Shown here: in pieces, positions 1 to 9,613 of the stretch | Layout: every line of letters starts with the position of its first letter | Position numbering within the stretch: position 1 is the first letter of the stretch | DNA from: Stenotrophomonas sp. BIGb0135 | GTDB lineage: Bacteria > Pseudomonadota > Gammaproteobacteria > Xanthomonadales > Xanthomonadaceae | Direction of reading: 5' to 3' | Length of the DNA: 64,000 nucleotides | Assembly: GCF_024810105.1 (NCBI RefSeq) | Contig: NZ_JANUDX010000010.1 | Coordinates: 62,001-126,000 of the forward strand | Made by a program: the position numbers and the translations under genes | Notes under the pieces: model-generated | Told to the model about the DNA's origin: nothing | The model's input: only the letters and a program-made list of their open reading frames with translations | The model's database searches: none

Positions 1-365
1 TGCAGGAGCGTGGCCAGGGAGACGACCGCCGGGTCGAACACCACCTCGACGATCTCGGTATGCCCGGTCAGGCCCGAGCAGACTTCTTCGTAGGTGGGGT
101 TCGGGGTGACGCCACCGGCGTAGCCGACGGAGGTGGTGTAGACGCCCGGGAGGGTCCAGAACTTGCGTTCGGCGCCCCAGAAGCAGCCCATGGCGAAGCG
201 GATGCGCTGCAGGCCGGCGAAGCCGTCCTTGAGCGGGTGGCTGTTGACGTAGTGCTGGTTATGCAGCGGCAGCGCGTGCGCGCGGCCCGGCAGCGCCTCG
301 TCGGGGCGTGGCAGGCGTTGCTTGAAGGCGCCGATGCCCAACAAGCCCTTGGCGATTCCCAACAT
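1..365 (-). CDS. msrA: Peptide methionine sulfoxide reductase MsrA (3' end outside window)
   Basis: Reduces methionine-S-sulfoxide in proteins and free methionine, a cytoplasmic oxidative-damage repair enzyme. The visible 121 residues hold the MsrA active-site motif GCFWGAE (about residues 59-65, catalytic Cys in GCF) followed by the family pattern VGYAGG and the [13 protein letters not shown] segment. The ATG at 363-365 is preceded by AGGAG at good spacing. The long N-terminal lead before the motif is typical of the longer proteobacterial MsrA form. It starts 9 bases after the stop of the DUF2007 gene, so the two are probably cotranscribed. The C-terminus, with any resolving cysteines, lies to the left of the window. 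Confidence 0.95.
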   Translation of the reverse strand, partial: MLGIAKGLLGIGAFKQRLPRPDEALPGRAHALPLHNQHYVNSHPLKDGFAGLQRIRFAMGCFWGAERKFWTLPGVYTTSVGYAGGVTPNPTYEEVCSGLTGHTEIVEVVFDPAVVSLATLL

Positions 366-374
366 GGCAGTCTC

Positions 375-641
375 CTAGGCCGGCAACAGGCCGGCGCTTT
401 CATCTCCGTCGAATATGGGGTCGTCGGTGCCCCCGCCCAAGTCCAGCCCGGCGACGATGCCCTCGGCGTCTGGCCGGGCCAGGTCCGGCACGCAGACCCG
501 CAACACCCCGAACAGCGGCAGCTCGCCCATCCCGCCCAGCAGCGACTCGCCGAACACGAACGCCGGGATCCCGGCATCCTCCAGCGCATGCTTGACCAGA
601 TGGGCGTCGAACAGGTTGTCGGCCTGGTAAATCACGTGCAT
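375..641 (-). CDS. DUF2007-family small protein (putative signal-transducing type)
   Basis: An 88-residue protein beginning MHVIYQADNLFDAHLVKHAL, the usual opening of DUF2007 proteins: a ligand-binding-like fold that starts with a beta strand, then a helix around the AHLVKHALEDAGIPAFV segment. The family has no established function, although it is often labelled as signal transducing. The start at 639-641 has CGGAG about 8 bases upstream; a longer frame upstream is arginine/proline-rich and does not look like protein. The C-terminal 20 residues are acidic and glycine-rich. It lies immediately upstream of msrA on the same strand. Confidence 0.75.
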   Translation of the reverse strand: MHVIYQADNLFDAHLVKHALEDAGIPAFVFGESLLGGMGELPLFGVLRVCVPDLARPDAEGIVAGLDLGGGTDDPIFDGDESAGLLPA

Positions 642-970
642 GGGCGGGCTCCGGGAAGGCGTCGGCCCAGCATACGCCCGGGGGCTGAAGGGGTACCGAC
701 CCGGAGGCCCGCCCCGCCGGGGCCGGGGGTAGGCCGGCCGCACGGACATCGCACCGTGCCTGGAGGCGGCCAACCGCCGGCGCTACCGGCAAGACCAGCG
801 ACCGCCCTGCCCCCGCAGCGCCGGGGTGGCGCCGGAGGCTCGGGGGTCTAGGGGTGAGGCGGGCCCGCGATCCGCGCAGCAACGCGCAGGGCGACAGCGC
901 GAATGCGATGACGCGCCCCCGACAGGCTAAACTGTTGGTCTTTCTGCCTTTTAGACTGCGACCGCGCATC
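642..970. other. Intergenic region between divergent DUF2007/msrA and glnS
   Basis: This 329-base non-coding stretch carries the promoters of both neighbours. On the plus strand TAAACT at 928-933 is a plausible -10 for glnS. The segment 874-910 (GCGCAG...GCGACAGCGCG...TGCGATG) recurs almost unchanged at 22389-22424. Open frames across 60-1035 are overlapping GC-rich shadows with no family resemblance. Confidence 0.5.
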
Positions 971-2719
<1,749 letters not shown>

Positions 2720-2750
2720 GCCGGCCGGGTTTCACCAGGCCGGCAACAGC

Positions 2751-2789
2751 GTCCACGCCTTGCGTGGACGTGCGGCCTGTACCCTTTTT
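2751..2789 (+). terminator. Possible weak terminator or leader hairpin after glnS
   Basis: GTCCACG (2751-2757) and CGTGGAC (2763-2769) form a 7-bp hairpin, set inside a wider AGGCCG/CGGCCT pairing. A T5 run follows at 2785-2789, but it is 15 bases after the stem, so intrinsic termination would be weak. It may instead lie in the leader of the deaminase gene. Confidence 0.3.
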
Positions 2790-2807
2790 GAAGAGGTTTA
2801 CGCCCCG

Positions 2808-3368
2808 ATGCTGTACGCGCAAGTCCATCTCACCCTGCCCGCCTGGATCCACGACCATGTCGACCTCGGCCGTGCCTATCCCGGTGATGCCGACAAGGTC
2901 GCGCTGGCGATCGAGCTGTCGCGCCTGAATGTCGAGGCGCAGACCGGCGGCCCGTTCGGCGCGGTGGTGTTCGGCCCGGACGACCGCATCATCGCCGCCG
3001 GCGTCAACCGCGTGGTCCCGCACACCACGTCGCTGGCGCATGCCGAAAACATGGCCTACATGCTGGCCCAGCAGCGCCTGCAGACCCCGCGCCTGAACGA
3101 TGTGCTGAGCCCGATCACCCTGGCCACGTCCTCCCAGCCCTGCTGCCAGTGCTATGGCGCCACCATCTGGGCCGGCATCGACCGCCTGCTGATCGGGGCC
3201 AGTGCACAGGACGTGGAAGAACTCACGCCGTTCGACGAAGGCCCGCTGCCGACCGACTGGATCGGTGAACTCAACGCGCGCGGCATCGAGGTCGTGCGCG
3301 ACATCGAGCGCGATGCAGCGCGCGCGGTGCTGCGCCGTTACGGGGAGACCAACGGTGCGCATTACTGA
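2808..3368 (+). CDS. CMP/dCMP-type (guanine deaminase-like) zinc deaminase
   Basis: A 186-residue zinc-dependent nucleoside or nucleobase deaminase. The zinc/proton-shuttle motif HAE is in LAHAENMAYM and the second zinc motif PCCQC in SSQPCCQCYGA, spaced as in the cytidine deaminase superfamily. The layout, with GGPFGAVVFGPD before HAE, resembles bacterial guanine deaminases rather than tRNA adenosine deaminase TadA; the substrate cannot be fixed from sequence. The start MLYAQVHLTL at 2808 has GAGG about 11 bases upstream, and an in-frame upstream start (2760) runs through the hairpin after glnS and is rejected. Confidence 0.85.
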   Translation: MLYAQVHLTLPAWIHDHVDLGRAYPGDADKVALAIELSRLNVEAQTGGPFGAVVFGPDDRIIAAGVNRVVPHTTSLAHAENMAYMLAQQRLQTPRLNDVLSPITLATSSQPCCQCYGATIWAGIDRLLIGASAQDVEELTPFDEGPLPTDWIGELNARGIEVVRDIERDAARAVLRRYGETNGAHY

Positions 3369-3392
3369 CCGCCGCGCCTCGGGCGCACGCGC

Positions 3393-4439
3393 ATGACCGG
3401 CCTGCTATGTCTCTGCCGCCAGGGCTTCGAGCCGGAACTGGCCGGTGAGCTGACCGAGCGTGCCGCCTATGCCGGCATCGCCGGTTACGCACGCACCCAG
3501 CGCAACGATGGCTACGTGCTGTTCGCCACGGAGGAAGGCGCCGCGCTGTCCAAGGCGCTGCCGTGGCGTTCGTTGATCTTCGCCCGCCAGAAGATGGTGG
3601 TACTGGCCGAACTGCCGCAGCTGGATGCGGCCGACCGGATCACCCCGATCGTCGCCGCGCTGCAGGGCCAGCAACGCTTCGGTGACATGTGGGTGGAGCA
3701 CCCCGATTCGGACGAAGGCAAGCCACTGGCCGGCCTGGCCCGCGCGTTCGGCAATGCGCTGCGCCCGGCGCTGCGCAAGGCCGGGCTGCTCACCGACAAG
3801 CCCAACACCGCGCTGCCGCGCCTGCACATCGTGTTCGTCGGTGGCCGCCACGCCTTCGTCTGCGTGGCCGATACCCGCGACAGCGCGCCCTGGGCCCTGG
3901 GCATTCCGCGCCTGAAGCTGCTGCCCGACGCGCCATCGCGCTCGGCATTGAAGCTGGATGAGGCCCTGCTGACCCTGCTGACCCCGGACGAGCGCGAACT
4001 GCTGGTCAAGCCGGGCATGCGCGCGGCCGACCTTGGCGCCGCCCCCGGCGGCTGGACCTGGGTGTTGACCCGCCAGCACCTGCGGGTGATCAGCGTGGAC
4101 AACGGCCCGCTGCGCGAGCACGTGCTGGAGACGGGACTGGTCGAGCACCTGCGTGCCGATGGCTTCCATTGGCAGCCGGAGACGCCGCTGGACTGGATGG
4201 TCTGCGACATGGTCGAACAGCCGCGTCGCGTGGCCGAGCGCATGGCCACCTGGTTCCGCGAGGGCTGGTGCAAGCATGCGATCTTCAATCTCAAATTGCC
4301 GATGAAGAAGCGCTGGGACGAAACCCGCCTGTGCCTGGACCTGTTCCAGGAACAGGCCGGCAAGCCGCTGGTGCTGCGTGCCAAGCAGCTGTACCACGAC
4401 CGCGAAGAAATCACGGTGCTGGCCTCGCCGCTGCGCTGA
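3393..4439 (+). CDS. rlmM: 23S rRNA 2'-O-ribose C2498 methyltransferase RlmM
   Basis: Methylates the 2'-hydroxyl of C2498 in 23S rRNA using S-adenosylmethionine. The 348-residue protein opens GLLCLCRQGFEPELAGEL (THUMP-like RNA-binding N-terminus), has the Rossmann AdoMet motif in ADLGAAPGGWTWVL (about residues 212-225) and the catalytic lysine region NLKLPMKKRW near residue 298. Length matches E. coli RlmM (YgdE). It starts 24 bases after the deaminase stop on the same strand. Confidence 0.95.
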   Translation: MTGLLCLCRQGFEPELAGELTERAAYAGIAGYARTQRNDGYVLFATEEGAALSKALPWRSLIFARQKMVVLAELPQLDAADRITPIVAALQGQQRFGDMWVEHPDSDEGKPLAGLARAFGNALRPALRKAGLLTDKPNTALPRLHIVFVGGRHAFVCVADTRDSAPWALGIPRLKLLPDAPSRSALKLDEALLTLLTPDERELLVKPGMRAADLGAAPGGWTWVLTRQHLRVISVDNGPLREHVLETGLVEHLRADGFHWQPETPLDWMVCDMVEQPRRVAERMATWFREGWCKHAIFNLKLPMKKRWDETRLCLDLFQEQAGKPLVLRAKQLYHDREEITVLASPLR

Positions 4440-4507
4440 TCCACGCACCACACCGGCAGCGCCGGGCCATGCCCGGCGCTCCCCCCACGTCAAAGAACGG
4501 AGTGTCC

Positions 4508-4903
4508 ATGCGACGTCGCCCTGCCCCGGTCCTGCTGCTGTGCCTGCTACCGGTCTTCGCCACGGCACAGGTTCACACGCCCTCGCCAGCGATCAGCGAA
4601 CCGCTCCGCGAGGTTCCGGCCAGCGTGCGCACGCAGGCGCTGTCGGAAGGCCGCGTCACCGACCAGGTGACCCTGCCCGCCGCCGCGGGCGAAGCGCAGG
4701 TGACGGTGCGCTCGGTGCAGCCGGTAAGCGTGGTCGGGCACTACCGGTTTGCGTTCAGTGCGCTGGACGTGGACGGCGATGGCGTCATCAGCCGCGCCGA
4801 GGCCCAGGCCAACCCGGCGCTGGCCGATGAGTTCACCGCGCTCGACGTGAAGCGGCGCGGCAGGCTGGATCGGGCCGACCTGGCCGGTTGGCTGGTGGAT
4901 TGA
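4508..4903 (+). CDS. Secreted EF-hand domain protein
   Basis: A 131-residue protein with a signal peptide (MRRR then a hydrophobic run to FATAQ, about residues 1-21), so it is probably periplasmic or exported. Near the C-terminus is one canonical 12-residue EF-hand loop, DVDGDGVISRAE, with Asp at 1, 3 and 5 and Glu at 12. A degenerate second loop (DVKRRGRLDRAD) lacks several ligands. Such small EF-hand proteins are common in Xanthomonadaceae and their role is unknown. The ATG at 4508 follows GGAGTGTCC. Confidence 0.8.
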   Translation: MRRRPAPVLLLCLLPVFATAQVHTPSPAISEPLREVPASVRTQALSEGRVTDQVTLPAAAGEAQVTVRSVQPVSVVGHYRFAFSALDVDGDGVISRAEAQANPALADEFTALDVKRRGRLDRADLAGWLVD

Positions 4904-4925
4904 AGGCGCCGGGCACCGCCCGGCA

Positions 4926-6101
4926 CTACACCCCGGCGGCGCGCTTCCAGAACATCGATACCAGCGGAGGCAGCTTGCCCGCGCAGCCCAGCACGCGGCC
5001 GCGGGCCAGGGTCAGGTGCATCTCGTCGTTGGAGAAGACCGTGTTGATCGCATCGAAGCTGTACGCAGCCACGGTGTTTTCGCTGCGGCGCTCGCGGGCC
5101 CAGCGCTGCAGCCGATGCGGCGACATCCAGTCCTGCCGGCGCTGCTGCGCGGCCAGCACCATCGTCCGTAGCGCAGCGACATCGCGCAGGCCGAGGTTGA
5201 CCCCCTGCCCGGCCAACGGGTGCACCACGTGGGCGGCATCGCCCAGCGCCAGCACACGGCCGGCCACGTAGCCGCTGGCCAGCTGCCGACGCAGGGGAAA
5301 TGCGGCGCGCCTGGATGCCAGGGTCATCGCGCCCAGGCGACCGGCAAAGGCGAGGGTCAGCTCGCGACCGAAGGCCGCCTCGTCCAATGCCAGCACGCGC
5401 TCGGCTTCGGCATCGGGCAGGGTCCACACGATCGAGCTGCGGCGCGGCCCGATCGGCAGCACCGCCAGCGGCCCGGTCACCAGGAACCGCTGCCATGCCG
5501 TGGCTTCGTTGTCTTTCTCGCTGTCCACGTAGGCGACCACGCCACGCTGGCCGTAGTCCTGGCGCGTGACGGCCAGGCCAGCCAACTGGCGCAGGGTGGA
5601 CTCGGCGCCATCGGCAGCGATCGCCAGCCCAGCCTCCAGCCGCCGGCCATCGTCCAGGCGCAGGCGCACGCCATCGGCGTCCTGCTCCAGCGCCTCGACC
5701 CGCGCCGGACAGCACAGGTGCACGCCGGCCGCCGGCAACGCGGCCCACAGCCGGTCCACCAGCAGGTCGTTCTCCACGATCCAGCCCAACTGCTCGCGGC
5801 CGAGGGTATCGGCGTCGAAGCGCAGCTCCTCCCCGCCTGCCGCATCCCACACGCGCATGCGCCGGTAGGCGCAGGCCCGCGCGGCGGTGACCGCCGGCCA
5901 CACCCCGAGCGCGGCCAGCAACTGCGCGTTGTCCGGGGCGAATGCGTAGACGCGCAGGTCGGCTTGTTGGGGTTGCCACGGCGTCGGTTCGCGCCCCTCG
6001 ACGAGGGTGACATCCAGCCCCGCATCGGCCAGTGCCAGCGCGCAGGCCGCACCGACCACGCCGCCACCGACCACGATCACATCGCGCGCGCGCCGGCTCA
6101 T
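4926..6101 (-). CDS. UbiH/UbiF/VisC-family FAD monooxygenase, probably UbiI-like
   Basis: A 391-residue flavoprotein hydroxylase of the ubiquinone pathway. The dinucleotide-binding motif is VIVVGGGVVGAACALAL near the N-terminus, and the second FAD motif GDAAHVVHPLAGQGVNLGLRD is near residue 285. The family hydroxylates the quinone ring (UbiI C5, UbiF C6, UbiH C1 positions), and this member cannot be assigned with certainty. Its GDAAH-HPLAGQGVNLG motif fits UbiI or UbiF better than UbiH. The start overlaps the stop of the upstream ubiH by ATGA at 6098-6101, showing translational coupling. Confidence 0.9.
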   Translation of the reverse strand: MSRRARDVIVVGGGVVGAACALALADAGLDVTLVEGREPTPWQPQQADLRVYAFAPDNAQLLAALGVWPAVTAARACAYRRMRVWDAAGGEELRFDADTLGREQLGWIVENDLLVDRLWAALPAAGVHLCCPARVEALEQDADGVRLRLDDGRRLEAGLAIAADGAESTLRQLAGLAVTRQDYGQRGVVAYVDSEKDNEATAWQRFLVTGPLAVLPIGPRRSSIVWTLPDAEAERVLALDEAAFGRELTLAFAGRLGAMTLASRRAAFPLRRQLASGYVAGRVLALGDAAHVVHPLAGQGVNLGLRDVAALRTMVLAAQQRRQDWMSPHRLQRWARERRSENTVAAYSFDAINTVFSNDEMHLTLARGRVLGCAGKLPPLVSMFWKRAAGV

Positions 6102-7303
6102 GCGCCGGCTCCACGGCACAGCGCGGGCACCTGCCCACGGAAGCCCATCGCGCCGCCGACCAGTATCGATTGCATCGGCGTGGCCTGCGCGGCCAGCAGG
6201 CCGAGGCTGCGCAGCGGCCGCATCAGCGGCGCCGGGTTGCTGGTCAGCCGGGCCAGGCCGCCGGAGAAGGCAATGGTCTGCTCGCGGTCTTCGCTGCGGC
6301 GCGCCACGTGGGCCTGCAGCAGCGCGTCGCTGCCCGGGTCCTGCGCGGCGGCCACCAGCTCGGCCAGGGTCAGCGCATCGCGCAGGCCCAGGTTGAAGCC
6401 TTGTGCACCCAGGGGGTGGATGGTCTGCGCGGCATTGCCGAGCAGCACCGCGCGCTCGCCGACCAGCGCCTGGGCGAGCACCTGCACCAGCGGATAGGCA
6501 CTGCGCGGCCCGCTGTCCAGCAAACGCCCGGCACGCCAGCCGATCGCGTCCTGCAGGCGCTGCAGCCATGCCGTCTCGTCCAGCGCCTGCACCGCATCGG
6601 CCTCGTCGCGGGCCACGCCATGGACCACGCCATAGTGGCGGTCGCCACGCGGCAGCAGCGCCGTCGGGCCGGTATCGGTGAAACGCTCGTAGGCGGTGCC
6701 ATCCGGCGCGCGCGCACTGCGCACGCGGGCCACGAACAGGGTCTGCAGGAAGTCGTGCTCGTCCACCGCGATGCCCAGCGCATCGCGCACGCCGCTGCGG
6801 GTGCCGTCGGCGCCCACCACCAGGCGCGCCAGCAGGCAACGCTCGCCGTGTTCATCGGCGATGACCACCTGGCGGTAGCCGTCGATCGTATCGCCCAGGC
6901 GCACGAACCGCGCCGGACGGTAGCGGGTCAGCCCGGCCAGCGCCTGCAGGCGGGTTTCCAGCGCGTTGCCGAAGTCGCGCGCCACCACCACCTGGCCGAA
7001 CCACGGCCGCTGGTACTGCGCGGCGTCCATCTGCACGCGGCCGAAATCGCCGGCGCGGCTGACATGGATGCGGTGGATCGCACCGGGGGCCGTGGCCAGC
7101 AGCTGCATCACGCCCAAGGCGGTCAGTGCGTTGACCGTGGCCGCGGCGAAGCTGAGGTTGCGCTGGTCGAACACCGCCGGCAGCGTGCCCGCCGGGGTGG
7201 CTTCCACCAGCCCGACGTCGCGCCCGGCGCGGTCCAGCGCGATGGCCAGGCTGGCCCCGACCAACCCGCCGCCCACGATCACTACATCATGTCGTTCACT
7301 CAT
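6098..7303 (-). CDS. ubiH: 2-octaprenyl-6-methoxyphenol hydroxylase UbiH
   Basis: FAD-dependent C1 hydroxylase of ubiquinone biosynthesis, about 401 residues, probably part of the membrane-associated Ubi complex. It has the FAD motif VVIVGGGLVGASLAIAL at the N-terminus and the UbiH-type second motif LGNAAQTIHPLGAQGFNLGLRD; the GNAAQ variant is what separates UbiH from its GDAAH paralogues. The start at 7303 (MSERHDVVIV) is preferred; another start 9 bases upstream (7312) is possible and neither has a strong ribosome-binding site. It is the first gene of a two-gene operon, divergent from the B12 genes. Confidence 0.9.
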   Translation of the reverse strand: MSERHDVVIVGGGLVGASLAIALDRAGRDVGLVEATPAGTLPAVFDQRNLSFAAATVNALTALGVMQLLATAPGAIHRIHVSRAGDFGRVQMDAAQYQRPWFGQVVVARDFGNALETRLQALAGLTRYRPARFVRLGDTIDGYRQVVIADEHGERCLLARLVVGADGTRSGVRDALGIAVDEHDFLQTLFVARVRSARAPDGTAYERFTDTGPTALLPRGDRHYGVVHGVARDEADAVQALDETAWLQRLQDAIGWRAGRLLDSGPRSAYPLVQVLAQALVGERAVLLGNAAQTIHPLGAQGFNLGLRDALTLAELVAAAQDPGSDALLQAHVARRSEDREQTIAFSGGLARLTSNPAPLMRPLRSLGLLAAQATPMQSILVGGAMGFRGQVPALCRGAGA

Positions 7304-7364
7304 GCCGCCCATGATAAGCGGTTGGCCGTGGCGGGCGGGTGCGGCGGCCTGCCGCAGCAGGCGC

Positions 7365-7370
7365 TAGAAT
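7365..7370 (+). promoter_or_regulatory. Candidate -10 box for the B12 transporter operon
   Basis: TAGAAT lies 28 bases before the chosen ATG at 7399. It overlaps an in-frame ATG at 7369, which argues against that earlier start. The leader between them is short, so there is no room for a cobalamin riboswitch. Confidence 0.45.
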
Positions 7371-7398
7371 GAACGCTGAACCCCTTCCCGTGGCAACC

Positions 7399-7980
7399 AT
7401 GACCACCACCGCCCACCGCGCCTTCGTCCTGTCCGTGCTCGCGCTGCTGATGGCTGCGACCCGCGTCAACCATTTCATGGCGATCCCGGATGCGTCCTGG
7501 GCCGTGTTCTTCATCGGCGGCTTCTACCTGCGCAGCTGGACCCGCTGGGCGTTTCCGCTGCTGATGGTGCTGGCGATCGTGGTCGACGTGCTGGTGATCC
7601 GCAGCAGCGGGCAGCAGTACCTGCAGCATTACTGTGTCTCGCCCGGCACCTGGATGCTGCTGCCGGCGTATTTCTCGCTGTGGGCCGGCGGCATGCTGCT
7701 GGGCCAGGGCTATCACGGCGCGAACTGGGGCACCCTGGGCAAGGGCGTGCTGCTGGTCGCGGCGGTGGCGGTGTGCCACCTGTTCGCGCAGGGCGGCTTC
7801 TACTGGAGCAGCGACAGCGTCGCCGAGCCGAGCGTCGCCGGCTGGCTGAAGAACTACAGTGACTGGTTCGTGCCCTATCTGCGTACCGCGGCGATATATG
7901 TCGGCCTGGCCGCGGCGATGCAACTGGCCACCGAGCAGGTGGGCAAGTTGCTGCAGGCCCGCCACGACGCACTGCACTGA
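7399..7980 (+). CDS. btuM: BtuM-like solitary ECF-type vitamin B12 transporter
   Basis: A 193-residue membrane protein with about six hydrophobic segments. It resembles the BtuM family of solitary S-component-like cobalamin transporters known from Thiobacillus denitrificans. Two signs support this: a cysteine at residue 79 (in HYCVSPGTWMLLPAY) at essentially the position of the cobalt-liganding Cys80 of that protein, and the next gene encodes a cobalamin adenosyltransferase. The family binds B12 in the inner membrane and can decyanate it through that cysteine. The start MTTTAHRAF at 7399 is favoured over 7369 because the earlier ATG falls within the likely -10 box. The transport role is inferred. 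Confidence 0.75.
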   Translation: MTTTAHRAFVLSVLALLMAATRVNHFMAIPDASWAVFFIGGFYLRSWTRWAFPLLMVLAIVVDVLVIRSSGQQYLQHYCVSPGTWMLLPAYFSLWAGGMLLGQGYHGANWGTLGKGVLLVAAVAVCHLFAQGGFYWSSDSVAEPSVAGWLKNYSDWFVPYLRTAAIYVGLAAAMQLATEQVGKLLQARHDALH

Positions 7981-7992
7981 GTCCGCACGGCC

Positions 7993-8547
7993 ATGGGCAA
8001 CCGGCTTTCGCGCATCTATACCCGCACCGGCGATGACGGCAGCACCGGCCTGGGCGATGGCAGCCGTGTGCCCAAGGATGCGGCCCGGGTCAACGCGTAC
8101 GGCACCGTGGACGAGGCCAACTCGGCGCTTGGCGTGCTGCTGGCGGTCACCCTGCCCGAGGACGTGCGCGCCCTGCTCACCACCGTGCAGCACCAGCTGT
8201 TCGACCTCGGCGGCGAGCTCTGCATTCCCGGCCATGCCGCCATCCAGGCCGCCGACGTGACGGCTCTGGAACGCCAACTGGACCAGTACAACGCCGATCT
8301 ACCGGTGCTCAAGGAGTTCATCCTGCCCGCCGGCGGCGAGGCGGCCGCCCGCTGCCACCTGGCCCGCACCATCGTCCGCCGCGCCGAGCGCGAGACGGTG
8401 ACGCTGGCGCGGCTGGAGCCGGTCCGCGCCGAGGCGATCGGTTACCTCAACCGGCTCTCGGACCTGCTGTTCGTGCTGGCCCGCGTCCTGGCCCGGGCCG
8501 ATGGCCACGGCGAGGTGCTGTGGCGGCACGAACGCCGCCACGCCTGA
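7993..8547 (+). CDS. Cob(I)alamin adenosyltransferase, PduO type
   Basis: Transfers the adenosyl group of ATP to cob(I)alamin, making coenzyme B12. The 184-residue protein has the PduO-type ATP-binding N-terminus IYTRTGDDGSTGLGDGSRVPK, the VDEANSALG motif and the C-terminal helices with RTIVRRAERE and YLNRLSDLLFVLAR. It begins 12 bases after the btuM stop, so uptake and adenosylation of B12 are coupled in one operon. It is not of the CobA/BtuR type. Confidence 0.95.
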   Translation: MGNRLSRIYTRTGDDGSTGLGDGSRVPKDAARVNAYGTVDEANSALGVLLAVTLPEDVRALLTTVQHQLFDLGGELCIPGHAAIQAADVTALERQLDQYNADLPVLKEFILPAGGEAAARCHLARTIVRRAERETVTLARLEPVRAEAIGYLNRLSDLLFVLARVLARADGHGEVLWRHERRHA

Positions 8548-8581
8548 GCGGCCCTGCCACCCCACCGGAACCCCTGCCCGC

Positions 8582-9493
8582 ATGCTGGTTTTCACCCACC
8601 CTGCCTGTCTGCAACACGATCCCGGCCGTGGCCACCCTGAATCCCCGCAGCGCCTGCAGGTGGTGCTCGATGCGCTGCAGGCCGCCTTCCCCGACCTGCT
8701 GGACTGGCGCCAGGCGCCGGCGGCCAAGCTCGGCGAGCTGGCCCGGGTCCACGACAGCGAACTGATCGACCTGGTGCTCAAGCCGCAGACCGATGCGCTG
8801 CGCCTGATCGACATGGACACCCTGACCTCGCCCGGCTCGGCCAGTGCCGCCCTGCATGCCGCCGGCGCGGGCGTGGCCGCCGTGGATGCGGTGATGCTCG
8901 GTGACGACCCGGTGGCGTTCTGCGCGGTGCGACCGCCCGGCCACCACGCCACGGCCAGCACCGCGATGGGCTTCTGCCTGTTCAACAACATCGCCGTGGC
9001 CGCCGCCTATGCGCGCGACCGCTATGGCCTGGAGCGCATTGCCATCGTCGATTTCGACGTGCACCACGGCAACGGCACCCAGGACATCTTCATGGCCGAC
9101 CCCGGCGTGGCGTACTACAGCACCCACCAGGCCGGGCTGTTCCCGAACTCGGGCCTGCGCCGCGACCGCGGCGCGGGCAACCTGATGAACATCCTGCTGC
9201 CGCCCGGCAGTGGCGGCTTCCGCTTCCGCAACACCTGGGCCGACGAGATGCTGCCGGCCATCGACGACTTCCGCCCGCAGCTGCTGCTGATCTCGGCTGG
9301 GTTCGACGCACATCTGCGCGATCCGCAGGCCGACCTGATGCTGGAGACCGAGGATTTCGCCTGGATCACCGCCGAGCTGCGGGGCCTCGTGCGCCGGCAT
9401 GGCGGCGGCCGGGTGGTGTCGATGCTGGAGGGCGGTTACGACCTGCAGGCGCTGGCCGAATGCGCGGTGGCCCACGTCGGCCAACTGCGCTGA
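8582..9493 (+). CDS. Histone deacetylase-family (AcuC/HDAC-like) zinc hydrolase
   Basis: A 303-residue class II HDAC-like amidohydrolase, expected to deacetylate acetyl-lysine or small acetylated amines in the cytoplasm. Recognisable motifs, in order, are RPPGHHA (active-site His pair), DFDVHHGNGTQDIF (zinc Asp and His) and SAGFDAHLRDP (second zinc Asp). The start MLVFTHPACLQHDPGRGHPE at 8582 is the usual family N-terminus; the frame upstream overlaps the adenosyltransferase and is not used. The B12 neighbours do not suggest a substrate. Confidence 0.9.
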   Translation: MLVFTHPACLQHDPGRGHPESPQRLQVVLDALQAAFPDLLDWRQAPAAKLGELARVHDSELIDLVLKPQTDALRLIDMDTLTSPGSASAALHAAGAGVAAVDAVMLGDDPVAFCAVRPPGHHATASTAMGFCLFNNIAVAAAYARDRYGLERIAIVDFDVHHGNGTQDIFMADPGVAYYSTHQAGLFPNSGLRRDRGAGNLMNILLPPGSGGFRFRNTWADEMLPAIDDFRPQLLLISAGFDAHLRDPQADLMLETEDFAWITAELRGLVRRHGGGRVVSMLEGGYDLQALAECAVAHVGQLR

Positions 9494-9580
9494 GCCACGG
9501 CGCGGTGGGTGGCCGCGCATGAACCTGAACCTCTTCCCGGGCAAGGCCTTCATTGCCCCTATGCAAGGGATGGGGCAAGC

Positions 9581-9586
9581 TACGAT
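9581..9586 (+). promoter_or_regulatory. Candidate -10 element upstream of lptD
   Basis: TACGAT in the 120-base gap between the deacetylase gene and lptD, 27 bases before the GTG. A TTGCCC at 9553-9558 is 22 bases upstream, too far for a good -35, so this is a weak prediction. Confidence 0.3.
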
Positions 9587-9613
9587 CCGTTTTCGCCCGA
9601 ATCCGACTACCGC

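Noticed and set aside
7303-7399. Cobalamin riboswitch before the B12 transporter gene
   Set aside because: The gap to divergent ubiH is under 100 bases, far too short for the B12 aptamer, and no B12-box-like sequence was seen.
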